Of a stretch of DNA of 64,000 nt, positions 18,838-27,217 are shown one piece after another (position 1 is the first letter of the stretch; each line of letters begins with the position of its first letter). This DNA comes from Nostoc sp. 'Lobaria pulmonaria (5183) cyanobiont'. Lineage in GTDB: Bacteria > Cyanobacteriota > Cyanobacteriia > Cyanobacteriales > Nostocaceae. The position numbers were made by a program, and so were the translations under genes. The notes below the pieces were generated by a model. The model worked only from the letters and a program-made list of their open reading frames with translations, was not told where the DNA came from and did no database searches. The stretch is taken from assembly GCF_002949795.1 (NCBI RefSeq), contig NZ_CP026692.1, positions 2,229,501-2,293,500 of the forward strand. The letters run 5' to 3'.

Positions 18838-19554
18838 TTATAACCCTGCAAACCACTCATAGCCTTGATCTTCCCAATAGCCTTTAATAGGTAACAAATT
18901 ACTGACAAAGGTAATTTGAGTTACCCACTTGCTTTGCTTATAGCCCAGTTTAATTGGGGATGCTAGACGCATGGGCGCACCATTATCAGCCGATAAAGGT
19001 TGTCCATTCTTTTCATAAGCCATGAGAGTTTGCGGATGCACAGCAGAGGCAATATCCCAGCTTTCATAGTAGCCATCAGCAGATTTGAAGTAGACATAGC
19101 GGACGTTTGATTTCGGCTGTACCAGCGCTACTAAGTCTCGCAATCGCACGCCTCCCCATTGAACGATCGCAGCCCAGCCTTCAACACAGACATGGCGAAT
19201 TACCATTGAAGTTAAGGGAAGTTTTTGAATATCTGCCATGCTCAATTGCATCGCATTATTGACCTCACCATCAATCTTCAGGCGAAATTGCGCCGGATCA
19301 ATTTGCGGGGTGAAGTCAAAGGTATTAATCAACAATTTACCTGCTTCTATGGCATTGACAGGAAATTCCGGTACAGGTTTTTGACTTAGCAGGAGTGCTT
19401 CAAGACGTTCATTCAGTGGCTCAGATATTTGCCGCAGATTATCTGAGAACAAATTTGTCCCACAGCCACCTAAAAGGAAGCTTACCCCTGAAAGTCCAGA
19501 TAGTTGCAGTAACCGACGACGGGATAAGGTACGTTTGGGAAGAATCAGACTCAT
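18838..19554 (-). CDS. YedY/MsrP-like molybdopterin oxidoreductase, Tat-exported
   Basis: The 238-aa protein has a twin-arginine signal (SRRRLLQLSG, residues 11-20) with a lipobox-like LGGC at 28-31. An oxidoreductase molybdopterin domain follows, with the cofactor-binding Cys123 in RHVCVEGWAAI and GAPMRLASP near 192-200. MsrP/YedY proteins reduce methionine sulfoxides or other oxidised substrates in the envelope. Here the partner encoded 7 bases downstream of the cytochrome gene is a b561-type cytochrome rather than a clear MsrQ, so the electron source may differ. The substrate cannot be told from sequence. Confidence 0.88.
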   Translation of the reverse strand: MSLILPKRTLSRRRLLQLSGLSGVSFLLGGCGTNLFSDNLRQISEPLNERLEALLLSQKPVPEFPVNAIEAGKLLINTFDFTPQIDPAQFRLKIDGEVNNAMQLSMADIQKLPLTSMVIRHVCVEGWAAIVQWGGVRLRDLVALVQPKSNVRYVYFKSADGYYESWDIASAVHPQTLMAYEKNGQPLSADNGAPMRLASPIKLGYKQSKWVTQITFVSNLLPIKGYWEDQGYEWFAGL

Positions 19555-19561
19555 AAAACCT

Positions 19562-20158
19562 CTACAGAAACATAGATTTCACTAAACGGATGCTTCCTAC
19601 CTTCAGAGCAAGTAAGGAATGAGCAATTGTAAACAGTATGACAGTGGGAACAGTGATAAAGTGAACAGTGCGTAGAGTTTGCCAACTACCAAACAGCCCG
19701 GAAATCCAATGCAGTTGGGCAGGTTTGTACATCGCCAGACCGCTCAAAATTGCCAGCAGTAGCACTGGAATGATAGCAGTATAAACTAGCCGATGCCATG
19801 CGTAGTTTTTGCGCTTTGGGTTCTGGCTGACTTGCAATGCTTTTAAGTCACCGCGATCGGCAAACCGACGTTGCCAACGACGAGTTATAAAGATATAAAG
19901 TCCATACCAAAGTAAGTTTAGCGAAAACAGCCACATAGCAGCAAAATGCCAGTTTCTGCCACCTGCTAGCCAGCCTCCTAGCAACAGAAAGTCAGGAAAA
20001 TGCCAACCTTCACGCCCTCCAAATACCGGATTAGCATTATAGATTTCCAGTCCGCTACCGATCATCAAGATGAGACTGATGATATTAATCCAGTGAAAGG
20101 TTTTTGATAAGAAAGTCTGATTTGGTGTTGAGCGGATTTTACGTTTAGATGAGGTCAT
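19562..20158 (-). CDS. Membrane b-type cytochrome, electron donor to the molybdoprotein
   Basis: This 198-aa integral membrane protein has four predicted spans at about residues 22-40, 68-90, 122-143 and 163-187. Histidines suited for heme b are placed in or near them (H22, H71, H122, H166, H180). The overall pattern fits the cytochrome b561/thiosulfate-reductase cytochrome b family (PF01292-like). It lies 7 bases upstream of the YedY-like gene on the same strand, so the two are almost certainly co-translated, and it probably passes quinol electrons to the molybdoprotein. An arginine- and lysine-rich N-terminus faces the cytoplasm. Confidence 0.85.
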   Translation of the reverse strand: MTSSKRKIRSTPNQTFLSKTFHWINIISLILMIGSGLEIYNANPVFGGREGWHFPDFLLLGGWLAGGRNWHFAAMWLFSLNLLWYGLYIFITRRWQRRFADRGDLKALQVSQNPKRKNYAWHRLVYTAIIPVLLLAILSGLAMYKPAQLHWISGLFGSWQTLRTVHFITVPTVILFTIAHSLLALKVGSIRLVKSMFL

Positions 20159-20159
20159 A

Positions 20160-20269
20160 CCAATTTTGGATTTTAGATTGTTCCCAGTCAGACTTTTGGA
20201 TTTGAGATTTTTATATTATTCCCAGGTAGACTTTTGGATTGGGTCTTCTAATCCAAAATCTAAAATTGG
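20160..20269. repeat. Fold-back repeat between ccdA and the cytochrome gene
   Basis: Arms CCAATTTTGGATTTTAGATT (20160-20179) and AATCCAAAATCTAAAATTGG (20250-20269) are complementary at 18 of 20 positions. Inside, a unit containing TTCCCAG and AGACTTTTGGATT occurs twice. It fills the whole space between ccdA and the cytochrome gene and would form a long hairpin in a read-through transcript. Confidence 0.6.
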
Positions 20270-20275
20270 CACGTC

Positions 20276-20998
20276 TCACAGAGGTTGAGTGGGAAAGAAC
20301 GGAGCCAGCCAAAGTTGTATCTTGACATCCCAACCCAGAAGAATCGCTATTGCTGTAGCCACGATCGCCACGCCACCAATCCGTTGCAAAGCTGCACTAT
20401 GGAAGCGGATATTGAGGATTCGTTGGCTGAGTAATCGCCCACCGTAGGCGATCGCCAACAGAGGCAAACCTGCTCCGATTCCATAAGCAACCAGTAGCCA
20501 AAATGCACTTGTGACTTGATGATTAACTGCTGCTAGTACTAAAATTCCTCCCAAAATCGGCCCAGCACAGGGAGTCCACAAAAGCCCCAATTGAGTCCCT
20601 AACCAAAACTCTCCCATGAGTCCGATTCGTGTAGGTTTTTTAGCCCACTTGCCAACTGGAATATAACTAAATATTCGGTAACTACAGGTGGGGAAAATTG
20701 CCAGTAATCCCAAAAATAAAAGCAGTGCGATCGCTCCGTTGCGTAATAAATTAATCACGCCTGTAAACCAGTTTGCTGTTACACCTAGCAAACTACCTGC
20801 TAGTGCAAAACCAGCGATTAATCCTGCTATCAGTGCTACTGGACCGTAAGTATGCGATCGGAGTGTAGACGCAGAGCGACTTGTCGTTAGCGATCGCCCC
20901 AATAGCACAGGTAAAATTGGTAAAACACAGGGCGAAAGCACATTCAAAACTCCCCCCAATAAAGCCAGACTGATTGATAAAGTAGAAGTCGCGATCAT
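20276..20998 (-). CDS. ccdA: CcdA-type thiol electron transporter
   Basis: CcdA/DsbD-core proteins carry electrons from cytoplasmic thioredoxin across the membrane to periplasmic thiol proteins. The 240-aa product has six predicted spans and the two redox cysteines in their usual settings: C24 in LSPCVLPILP and C144 in WTPCAGPILGG. Its stop is 277 bases away from the start of the molybdoprotein unit's cytochrome, and its start is 5 bases after the stop of the thioredoxin-like gene, so those two form a tight pair. A decayed copy of its 5' end lies at 17188-17283. Confidence 0.9.
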   Translation of the reverse strand: MIATSTLSISLALLGGVLNVLSPCVLPILPVLLGRSLTTSRSASTLRSHTYGPVALIAGLIAGFALAGSLLGVTANWFTGVINLLRNGAIALLLFLGLLAIFPTCSYRIFSYIPVGKWAKKPTRIGLMGEFWLGTQLGLLWTPCAGPILGGILVLAAVNHQVTSAFWLLVAYGIGAGLPLLAIAYGGRLLSQRILNIRFHSAALQRIGGVAIVATAIAILLGWDVKIQLWLAPFFPTQPL

Positions 20999-21003
20999 TC
21001 CTT

Positions 21004-21612
21004 CTACCCCAATAGCTGACGAATAGTTTGCTCTATTTTTTCGTATGCCCCTTCACCAATATGGTCATATTGCAACAAACCCTGACGGTCAGCTAAAAAC
21101 AGATGGGGCCAATACTGATTTTCGTAAGCATTCCAAGTTTTATATTCGTTATCAACTGGAACCGGATAGGTAATTTGGTGTTGTTGTAAGGCCTTTTTAA
21201 TGTTGTTCGTATCTCGCTCAAAAGCAAACTCTGGTGTGTGGATGCCAATCACCTTGAGTCCCTGCGACTCATACTGTCGATGCCATCTAGTGATGTAGGG
21301 CAGTGTACGCTGGCAGTTAATACAAGCAAAAGTCCAAAACTGTATCAGCACAACACTACCTTTGAGGTCAGCTATTGACAAAGGTGTAGAATTAAGCCAC
21401 TGACTTATCCCTTGAAACTCTGGCAAACTCTTGCCTGCGGGAGTTTTCACGGCAATAGCTTCCAAGTTTTGCGTATTATTACTTTTTGCAGGAGAGATAG
21501 AAGGGGCATTCACTTTTCTGAAGTTGGAAAATGTTGTGGCTGCACCGATTCCAACAACCCCTAACCCAAGATAAAAAAGTAACTGACGCCGATGGAGCAG
21601 ATTGTGATTCAT
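21004..21612 (-). CDS. TlpA-like membrane-anchored thioredoxin
   Basis: The product has an N-terminal RRQLLFYLGLGVVGIGAA signal/anchor, a linker and a thioredoxin-fold domain. The active site is WTFACINCQ (CxxC), followed by RTLPYITRWH and VIGIHTPEF, as in TlpA/DipZ-C-type redoxins. I chose ATG at 21612 (202 aa) because AGGAG lies 9 bases upstream; the upstream ATG at 21636 has no such site. It would accept electrons from the adjacent CcdA and reduce periplasmic partners, possibly apocytochrome or the oxidised molybdoprotein pathway; the partner is inference. Confidence 0.88.
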   Translation of the reverse strand: MNHNLLHRRQLLFYLGLGVVGIGAATTFSNFRKVNAPSISPAKSNNTQNLEAIAVKTPAGKSLPEFQGISQWLNSTPLSIADLKGSVVLIQFWTFACINCQRTLPYITRWHRQYESQGLKVIGIHTPEFAFERDTNNIKKALQQHQITYPVPVDNEYKTWNAYENQYWPHLFLADRQGLLQYDHIGEGAYEKIEQTIRQLLG

Positions 21613-21730
21613 CAGAATTTCTCCTGTTGATGTCAAAGCACCAAAGTATAGGGATTGGAATTAGGATTTTCTTGGTTTACCAGTCCCTAGTACCCAGTAG
21701 AAGAAAAGTGAGATGCAAAGCTAGTTGTGG

Positions 21731-22072
21731 CTAAGGCTTGGTGGAAGCAGGCGATTGCTTCATTGCATCACCAGCTTTATCTTTACCCATTGCATCTTTG
21801 CCCATTGCAGCGCCAGCTTTATCTTTACCCATCGCATCTTTGCCCATTGCATCACCAGCTTTATCTTTACCCATCGCATCTTTGCCCATTGCATCACCAG
21901 CTTTGTCTTTACCCATCGCATCTTTGCCCATTGCATCACCAGCTTTGTCTTTGCTCATAGCAGGAGAGGCTTCAGGAGCAATTTGATTCTTGCTTGCAGG
22001 ACTGCTAGAGCAAGCAGTGAGACTGGTAGTTAAAATCAAACCAGCAATTAAAGAAAGTGTTTTCCAGTTCAT
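21731..22072 (-). CDS. Lipoprotein with MXKDX pentapeptide repeats
   Basis: Start chosen at ATG 22072 (113 aa), which begins directly with a lipoprotein signal (MNWKTLSLIAGLILTTSLTACSSS). The longer frame adds 40 non-signal residues. After the lipidated cysteine the protein is almost entirely a repeat, with unit KAGDAMGKDAMGKD (14 residues, 42 bases) in about four copies, one variant with GAAM. The MGKDA/MGKDK pieces match the pentapeptide MXKDX-repeat protein description (TIGR02953), whose function is not known. It lies 94 bases upstream of the thioredoxin-like gene on the same strand and is probably part of the redox gene group. Confidence 0.75.
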   Translation of the reverse strand: MNWKTLSLIAGLILTTSLTACSSSPASKNQIAPEASPAMSKDKAGDAMGKDAMGKDKAGDAMGKDAMGKDKAGDAMGKDAMGKDKAGAAMGKDAMGKDKAGDAMKQSPASTKP

Positions 22073-22192
22073 AGTCTTTTTTTGTCCTTTGGATAGTTCT
22101 TTTTGTATTGATTGATCGGAGGAAACTAAGCTACAAGCAGATTCATAAAGGCTATTGGGGTAAAGAAGATGCTTATCTTGTAGAGAACTCAT

Positions 22193-22708
22193 CAGATTCT
22201 TGCTACTGCGTAGCTTGCCGCCGTAGGCATCGCATCTACATTGAAATCAAATAAAACCTTCGGTTCTAACACTACTGATGTTTGAGTTATCCCGAACATC
22301 CAAAGTATCTCTGTTAGGACTGAAGCCTATCTGAAACGAAGCCATAATTTTCATAAATTTATCCCTTGAGAAAATTTAGTTAATTCTCAGCTTTTTCTCA
22401 GGTATTTATGGTAATCAAAGCCACGGCCTAAGTTAAGCATTTTCTTAGCTAAACCTCATTAATGCTGCAAGTTAAATGTTTGACTAATTCAACGATTAAA
22501 ACAAAGGTAAAACTTGATATTTCGCATTTATCTGCCTTGCGATCGTGAACCTAAAGATTGTAAGTTAGTTACATACATAAAAATTCCCACGTATTTCTTT
22601 TATCTTAGTACTATTTTTTACTTAATTTATGTGGACTACGGGTATTGAATTTGTCTTAACCGCTATTTTAAAAATATAAAAAAGCTTGATTAGCTACAAC
22701 TTTCAAAG
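22193..22708. other. Intergenic spacer, divergent promoters
   Basis: About 500 bases between the leftward MXKDX lipoprotein gene and the rightward SDR gene. No ORF or RNA gene is supported. It should contain the promoters of both. A fragment GCTTGCCGCCGTAGGCATCGC near 22211-22231 resembles the interspersed repeats seen between other genes of this genome. Confidence 0.35.
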
Positions 22709-23701
22709 ATGTCAAACAACAAAGAATTTTCATCCGAAAAAAGCTCTTCCGTTAAAAATGTCTTGATTATAGGTGCAACCGGCTATATTGGCGGAGCGCT
22801 GTGCCGTAAGTTTTCTCAGACACAAGATTTTGCCGTATTAGCACTTGTGCGTTCGAGTAGTGATATTGAGGGTATCAAGCCTTTCTGCAAGGAAATAATC
22901 CGCTCTCAAGAGGTAGAAATTTCCAGTAATGATGTTGCACAAGCAATTCGCAATCATGATATTACAACGGTAATTAATGTAGCGTGGCACATGCCTCCAG
23001 AATCAACCAAAGAAGCTCAATTTGCCAAAGACCGTATAGCATTAGAAGCCGCTTTACACGGTGCTAAGGCAGTTTCACCAGATATTCATGTAATTACAAC
23101 CAGTGGGAATTTCTCTTTGATTACCGCCAATGGAGGACAAATAACAGAAATACCTCCGCCAAAAGGTTATACACGGCCTGAATATTTAGTATGTCTTGAC
23201 TTACTAGTAGGTGTAAATGTATTGAAAGATGGGCTAATAGAAGAATATATTAGCAATGGAGGTAACGCCTCGATTGTCTATCCTTCATCAGTGTATGGTT
23301 CAGCACCAACTCGTGGCAGTTTCTGGGATTTTGCAATTCAGCAGTTCATTACAGGGAAACCACACCAAGGCTATCAGCCATTTCCACAAGATTTTATGAC
23401 GGCGTGGATTCATGTTGAAGATTTAGCAGATTGCTACATTGCTGTAACGCGATTTGGCTCCAAAGGAGGATATTACCTTGCTGCGCCTGAAAATTTTAGT
23501 ATTAGCCAGGTGTCAAAAATGTTTGCCCAGGCTGCTCAGGTAGAATTTCTGGCACCAGTCTTTGAAAACAAAGACAAAGTTATATTTGATGATTCTCATA
23601 CTAAAGAACTACTTCAACTTCAATGGAAGTATAAAGTGGCTGATGAAGTGAAAGGTTGGGTAGAGAGAATAAAAGAGTTAGGAACTTATTTTTTAGAGTA
23701 A
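22709..23701 (+). CDS. NAD-dependent epimerase/dehydratase (atypical SDR)
   Basis: The 330-aa protein has an extended-SDR Rossmann motif GATGYIGG at residues 22-29 and a YxxxK-like region that is not canonical. SSVYGSAPTRG near 195-205 matches the substrate-loop region of NAD(P)-binding epimerase-like proteins. The catalytic YxxxK tetrad is not obvious, so the activity may be reductase-like, as in other atypical SDRs. No pathway neighbour helps. It stands alone between the lipoprotein and the ribosomal protein genes, which read toward it. Confidence 0.7.
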   Translation: MSNNKEFSSEKSSSVKNVLIIGATGYIGGALCRKFSQTQDFAVLALVRSSSDIEGIKPFCKEIIRSQEVEISSNDVAQAIRNHDITTVINVAWHMPPESTKEAQFAKDRIALEAALHGAKAVSPDIHVITTSGNFSLITANGGQITEIPPPKGYTRPEYLVCLDLLVGVNVLKDGLIEEYISNGGNASIVYPSSVYGSAPTRGSFWDFAIQQFITGKPHQGYQPFPQDFMTAWIHVEDLADCYIAVTRFGSKGGYYLAAPENFSISQVSKMFAQAAQVEFLAPVFENKDKVIFDDSHTKELLQLQWKYKVADEVKGWVERIKELGTYFLE

Positions 23702-23778
23702 ATAAGGGTTAAAAGTTAAGTAACTGCTGTGAATATTTGTGCAAATCTGATTATCACATCAGCGCTAACTAGCAATTC

Positions 23779-23801
23779 GGGTGGGCACTGATTACCCACC
23801 C
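23779..23801 (-). terminator. Hairpin downstream of rplU-rpmA
   Basis: Arms GGGTGGG (23779-23785) and CCCACCC (23795-23801) lie 8 bases past the rpmA stop on the reverse strand. The T-run is weak, so this is a likely rather than certain terminator; it could also serve the convergent SDR gene. Confidence 0.55.
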
Positions 23802-23808
23802 TCACACT

Positions 23809-24105
23809 CTAACTTGCTACTGCCTCAGCAGGGGCTGCCTCAGCAGCGGCTACAGGTGAATAAACACTAACTTTTTTACGAGTTTTGCCCTTTCTCTCAA
23901 ACGTCACAACACCGTCGATTAAGGCAAACAATGTGTCATCGCTACCAATACCGACATTGTTACCAGGGTGGAATTTAGTACCACGCTGACGCACGAGAAT
24001 GTTTCCTGCACGTACAACTTGACCGCCATAACGCTTGACACCCAGACGTTGGGCATTAGAATCACGACCGTTGCGTGTGCTACCTGTTCCTTTCTTATGA
24101 GCCAT
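23809..24105 (-). CDS. rpmA: 50S ribosomal protein L27
   Basis: L27 sits near the peptidyl-transferase centre. The 98-aa product starts [20 protein letters not shown] and contains [19 protein letters not shown] and [14 protein letters not shown], the complete family signature. The C-terminal extension is rich in Ala and Glu (about 80-98), as in other cyanobacteria. It follows rplU by 29 bases, the standard rplU-rpmA order, and is preceded by AGGAAAT. Confidence 0.97.
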   Translation of the reverse strand: MAHKKGTGSTRNGRDSNAQRLGVKRYGGQVVRAGNILVRQRGTKFHPGNNVGIGSDDTLFALIDGVVTFERKGKTRKKVSVYSPVAAAEAAPAEAVAS

Positions 24106-24134
24106 AATTTCCTCTTGTGTATCTACTTCTTTTA

Positions 24135-24542
24135 TTATTCAGCAGCGGTTTCAACTTCTTCAGCAGCAGTGTCATCTACAACGGGGGTTTCCTTCTCCGC
24201 TTCTCCTTGAACAGCAAACACTGCACCGTTAAGGGTAATGGAGTCAATCATAAGTCTGGTAATTTCCTGACGATGCCCCCGCTTTTTGCGGGTTTTCTTT
24301 TTCGGCTTCATTTTGTATACCAGAACTTTACGACCTCTGTAATGTCGCATTACAGTCCCTTCTACAGTCGCACCTGTTACTAGTGGCTGTCCAATAGTGA
24401 CTTCGCCATCGTGCTGCACGAGTAATACGGAATCTATCGTAACTTTTTCATCGGGTTCGATCGCAAGCAGTTCAATATCATAAAACCGCCCTGGCTCTAC
24501 TCGTATTTGTTTGCCGCCAGTTTCAATAATCGCGTAGGTCAT
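24135..24542 (-). CDS. rplU: 50S ribosomal protein L21
   Basis: L21 binds 23S rRNA. The 135-aa product begins [20 protein letters not shown] and has the lysine-rich [16 protein letters not shown] segment followed by TRLMIDSI, as in bacterial L21. The acidic Ala/Glu tail (about 115-135) is a cyanobacterial extension. It is the first gene of the rplU-rpmA pair, and AAGGACAATTCC lies just before the ATG. Confidence 0.97.
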   Translation of the reverse strand: MTYAIIETGGKQIRVEPGRFYDIELLAIEPDEKVTIDSVLLVQHDGEVTIGQPLVTGATVEGTVMRHYRGRKVLVYKMKPKKKTRKKRGHRQEITRLMIDSITLNGAVFAVQGEAEKETPVVDDTAAEEVETAAE

Positions 24543-25111
24543 GGAATTGTCCTTGAGGTTGCCGTACAGGTAGCTGGTTTTTATCTCCTATAGAGATGCT
24601 TTTGCCAGCCTTTGTAATATGTCTACCTGATCCGAGCAGGAATTAGACAGACAATCTAACATAATATTTTATTAACATACGTCAAGTCAAGCTCTAAGAG
24701 GATTTTTGGGTTTGGCATTGCTGTCTGGTCAGCCTGAAAATGAAAAATCAGCTAATTATTCTGTGCGATCGCTCATTTTCCCAGAGTGGGGAGGAATTAG
24801 GCAACTGTCGTCATGAGCGAGCATAGACATCGCCCACTCACACGAATGTAAATTGTATTTACAAGAAGTCAGAACAAATACTTTTTAGATAAAAATTGCT
24901 ACTATCTTAGGGCTGAATCTACTAAAAATTAACATTAGTTAGTATTAGCTTAAAAGTTATATTTTGTTATCAAAATCAACACATTTTTCTTCTTTGTTTT
25001 AATATCAAATATAAGGTGTCTCATCTAGAAATTCTTTACAAAAGTTAGTGAATCCTCAAAAGTTAAACTATCACGTTCAAACCTGATATTTCAAACAGGA
25101 GATTGATTGTC
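24543..25111. other. Divergent promoter region of rplU and the Nif11 gene
   Basis: About 570 bases without an ORF. On the left, a leader of roughly 100 bases precedes rplU and could carry a ribosomal-protein leader structure; I could not identify a named one. On the right, AAACAGGAG (25093-25101) is the ribosome binding site of the Nif11 peptide. An AT-rich stretch near 24950-25030 probably contains its promoter. Confidence 0.4.
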
Positions 25112-25345
25112 ATGACACAGCAAAATGCTGCCCGACTTTTTCAAGCGGTAAAACAAGATCAAGCTTTACAGCAAAGACTCAAAGCAACAGCCGATCCAGA
25201 AGCCTTCATCAAAATTGCTCAAGAGCGTGGCTATGATTTCAACGCCGAAGAACTGGACAGTGAAATCAGCAAATTATCTGAAGAAGATTTAGCCGCAATT
25301 GTTAATCCAGGATGGGGGAATAGACGCCACATTTATCCTAGATAA
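25112..25345 (+). CDS. Nif11-type leader peptide, possible RiPP precursor
   Basis: I chose ATG at 25112 (77 aa) because CAGGAG lies 10 bases upstream; a TTG three codons earlier is unneeded. The product has a Nif11 domain (MTQQNAARLFQAVKQDQALQ, then AFIKIAQERGYDF and the acidic LSEEDLAAI at the end of the leader). A short basic tail NPGWGNRRHIYPR follows. Nif11 leaders often precede modified natural-product peptides, but the tail lacks Cys, Ser and Thr, and no modification or transport enzyme is nearby. It may therefore be a nitrogen-related small protein rather than a toxin or RiPP. Confidence 0.8.
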   Translation: MTQQNAARLFQAVKQDQALQQRLKATADPEAFIKIAQERGYDFNAEELDSEISKLSEEDLAAIVNPGWGNRRHIYPR

Positions 25346-25460
25346 TTCCTGTTCTAGGAAACCGAAAGTATAGGAACAACTGAATTGACAAGTTTTGCTA
25401 CTCAAGGGGATACCGTTGCATCATATCCTTTAAGGGCATTCCTGTTAGACCAAGGCTCAG

Positions 25461-25499
25461 ATCCCTGATTTCTTTGAGAAGTCGGGGATTTTATTTTTA
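25461..25499 (+). terminator. Intrinsic terminator after the Nif11 gene
   Basis: Stem ATCCCTGATTTCT (25461-25473) and AGAAGTCGGGGAT (25477-25489), with two G-U pairs, a three-base loop and a T-rich tail. A related sequence occurs at 43352-43382, so this hairpin is also an interspersed repeat. Confidence 0.65.
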
Positions 25500-25586
25500 T
25501 TGTTCGCAAATGATTCCTTTCTCTATTCTCCGTCTCGCCACCTACTTGACTGATGAGTTAGGATGACTATATTTTAATCAGGTGAT

Positions 25587-26681
25587 ATGAAAAGAATAGA
25601 AGTTGAGCAAAGAACTATTTTAATTGGTTTGGCTGGTAGCCACGGCTATGGTTTAAATCGTCCTGATTCCGACTTTGATTATCGGGGAGTATTTATTGCA
25701 CCCAAAAGGTACTATTTGGGATTTGATCGGATAGAACAAAAAGATAGTGGTTGGGATGAACCAGGAATATTTCCATTCATTGATGGTAACAAAGACACAG
25801 TTATATATGAATTAAGAAAAATCCTCCAGTTATTAGCTGGCGCAAATCCCAATGTTTTAGAATTGCTTTGGTTGAATAACTATCCTTTTTTAAGCGCAGT
25901 CGGACAGCATTTAATCGATCGTAAACAGTTATTTTTGAGCAAAAAGGTAAAACATACTTACACTGGTTATGCCTTTGCCCAAATCAAAAAGATGGAAACT
26001 CATCGTAAGTGGTTGTTAAAGCCACCGCAAAAAAAACCGATACCATCTGACTTCGCCATAGAAGACGAAGCGCCTCTGAGCAAAGATGAGTTAAATGCTT
26101 TTCTAGAATATCTTTATAACTTAATCAGAGGACGGATTGAATTTTTGGAAGAAGCGGAACAATTATATCAATTGCTGACAGCAGATATTGATTTTAAAGG
26201 AGTCTTAAAACAATATACTTTACCCGATGAAACTTTGAAATATACCCAAAAGTTAACCAATAGCCGTAAAGACTTTATCCGTCTGCTTCAGAAAAGCCAA
26301 AGCTATCAAATAGCTTTAAGAGAATGGAAGGCTTACTTATCTTGGCAGGAGAATAGAAATCCAGCTAGAGCAGAAATGGAAAGAAAGTCGGGTTTTGACC
26401 TTAAACATGGAATGCACTGCATTAGATTGTTACGCAGTGGAGTAGAAATATTGCGGCAAGGTGAAGTGATTGTAGATAGGAGAATAGCTGGTGATGTTGA
26501 AGATTTAAAAGCTATTTTAAGGGGTGAGTATTCTTATGAACAGGTGATGAAAATGGCAGAAGATTTAGTCGCCGAAATGGAAATTGTTTGCGAACAATCT
26601 GCCCTACCTCATAAACCTGATTTGGAACAAATTAATGAGTTGTGTATGGAACTGGTGGAAATGCAAAAATGGAATCATTAG
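25587..26681 (+). CDS. RlaP-type DNA polymerase beta-like nucleotidyltransferase
   Basis: The 364-aa protein opens with a minimal nucleotidyltransferase site: GSHGYG at 17-22 and DSDFDYRG at 27-34, with the metal-binding DxD. The rest matches the PF10127 (RlaP) pattern, including LELLWLNNYPF and a C-terminal KHGMHCIRLLRSG helix. RlaP proteins are associated with RNA repair or ligase systems, but no ligase gene is beside it, so its substrate is unknown here. Start ATG follows a weak AGGTG site (TCAGGTGAT). Confidence 0.85.
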   Translation: MKRIEVEQRTILIGLAGSHGYGLNRPDSDFDYRGVFIAPKRYYLGFDRIEQKDSGWDEPGIFPFIDGNKDTVIYELRKILQLLAGANPNVLELLWLNNYPFLSAVGQHLIDRKQLFLSKKVKHTYTGYAFAQIKKMETHRKWLLKPPQKKPIPSDFAIEDEAPLSKDELNAFLEYLYNLIRGRIEFLEEAEQLYQLLTADIDFKGVLKQYTLPDETLKYTQKLTNSRKDFIRLLQKSQSYQIALREWKAYLSWQENRNPARAEMERKSGFDLKHGMHCIRLLRSGVEILRQGEVIVDRRIAGDVEDLKAILRGEYSYEQVMKMAEDLVAEMEIVCEQSALPHKPDLEQINELCMELVEMQKWNH

Positions 26682-26742
26682 TCATTGGTGCTTACAACTA
26701 ACAAAGGACAAATGACAAAGGACAAATCAAAAATGACCAATT

Positions 26743-27042
26743 TTAAAGAGTGTACATTAAGTCAGCAAAGCCATAGAGGCTGATGATGAGTAATAGGGAT
26801 GCTGTTAGTTGAGTAATTCGTCTCTGGGGTGAGGGGGCGATCGCTTCCCGCACTAAGATAGAAATAGATGCCCCAACAACTAAGCTCAAGCCTAAGATTA
26901 AATAGGGTCTGTCGTCAGGTAAAATACTGGCTATTGCCAACATAGCGATCGCTAATAAGAGCATCAATAATTCTACAAACCTGGGCGGGTTGTATTGGCT
27001 AGATAAAACAAAGCTGTTAAACCAAAAAGACCAAATTCTCAT
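26743..27042 (-). CDS. Small membrane protein, unknown function
   Basis: The 99-aa protein has three predicted spans (about 23-42, 47-65 and 78-96) separated by short loops. It has no cysteines or recognised motifs. I do not know the family. It reads in the same direction as chlI, which lies 175 bases upstream on this strand, but a co-transcript is uncertain. Confidence 0.55.
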   Translation of the reverse strand: MRIWSFWFNSFVLSSQYNPPRFVELLMLLLAIAMLAIASILPDDRPYLILGLSLVVGASISILVREAIAPSPQRRITQLTASLLLIISLYGFADLMYTL

Positions 27043-27217
27043 AGTTAGTGTTGAATTTTGAGTGAGGAATTAAAGTTGTTAGTTGTGAGTTATATACTTA
27101 GTGCTAAGTGCTGAGTGAGAAATTAAAGTTGTCAGTTATAAAGCAGCTTTTCATTCAAAACTCTTAACTCTTAACTCTTCACCAGAGGCGGAGCGTTTCC
27201 GGCTCCGCTCTTAACTT

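Noticed and set aside
21725..22033. Forward ORFs opposite the MXKDX lipoprotein gene
   Set aside because: They are antisense to a 42-base tandem repeat, which leaves all frames open; the reverse frame has a lipobox and start site.
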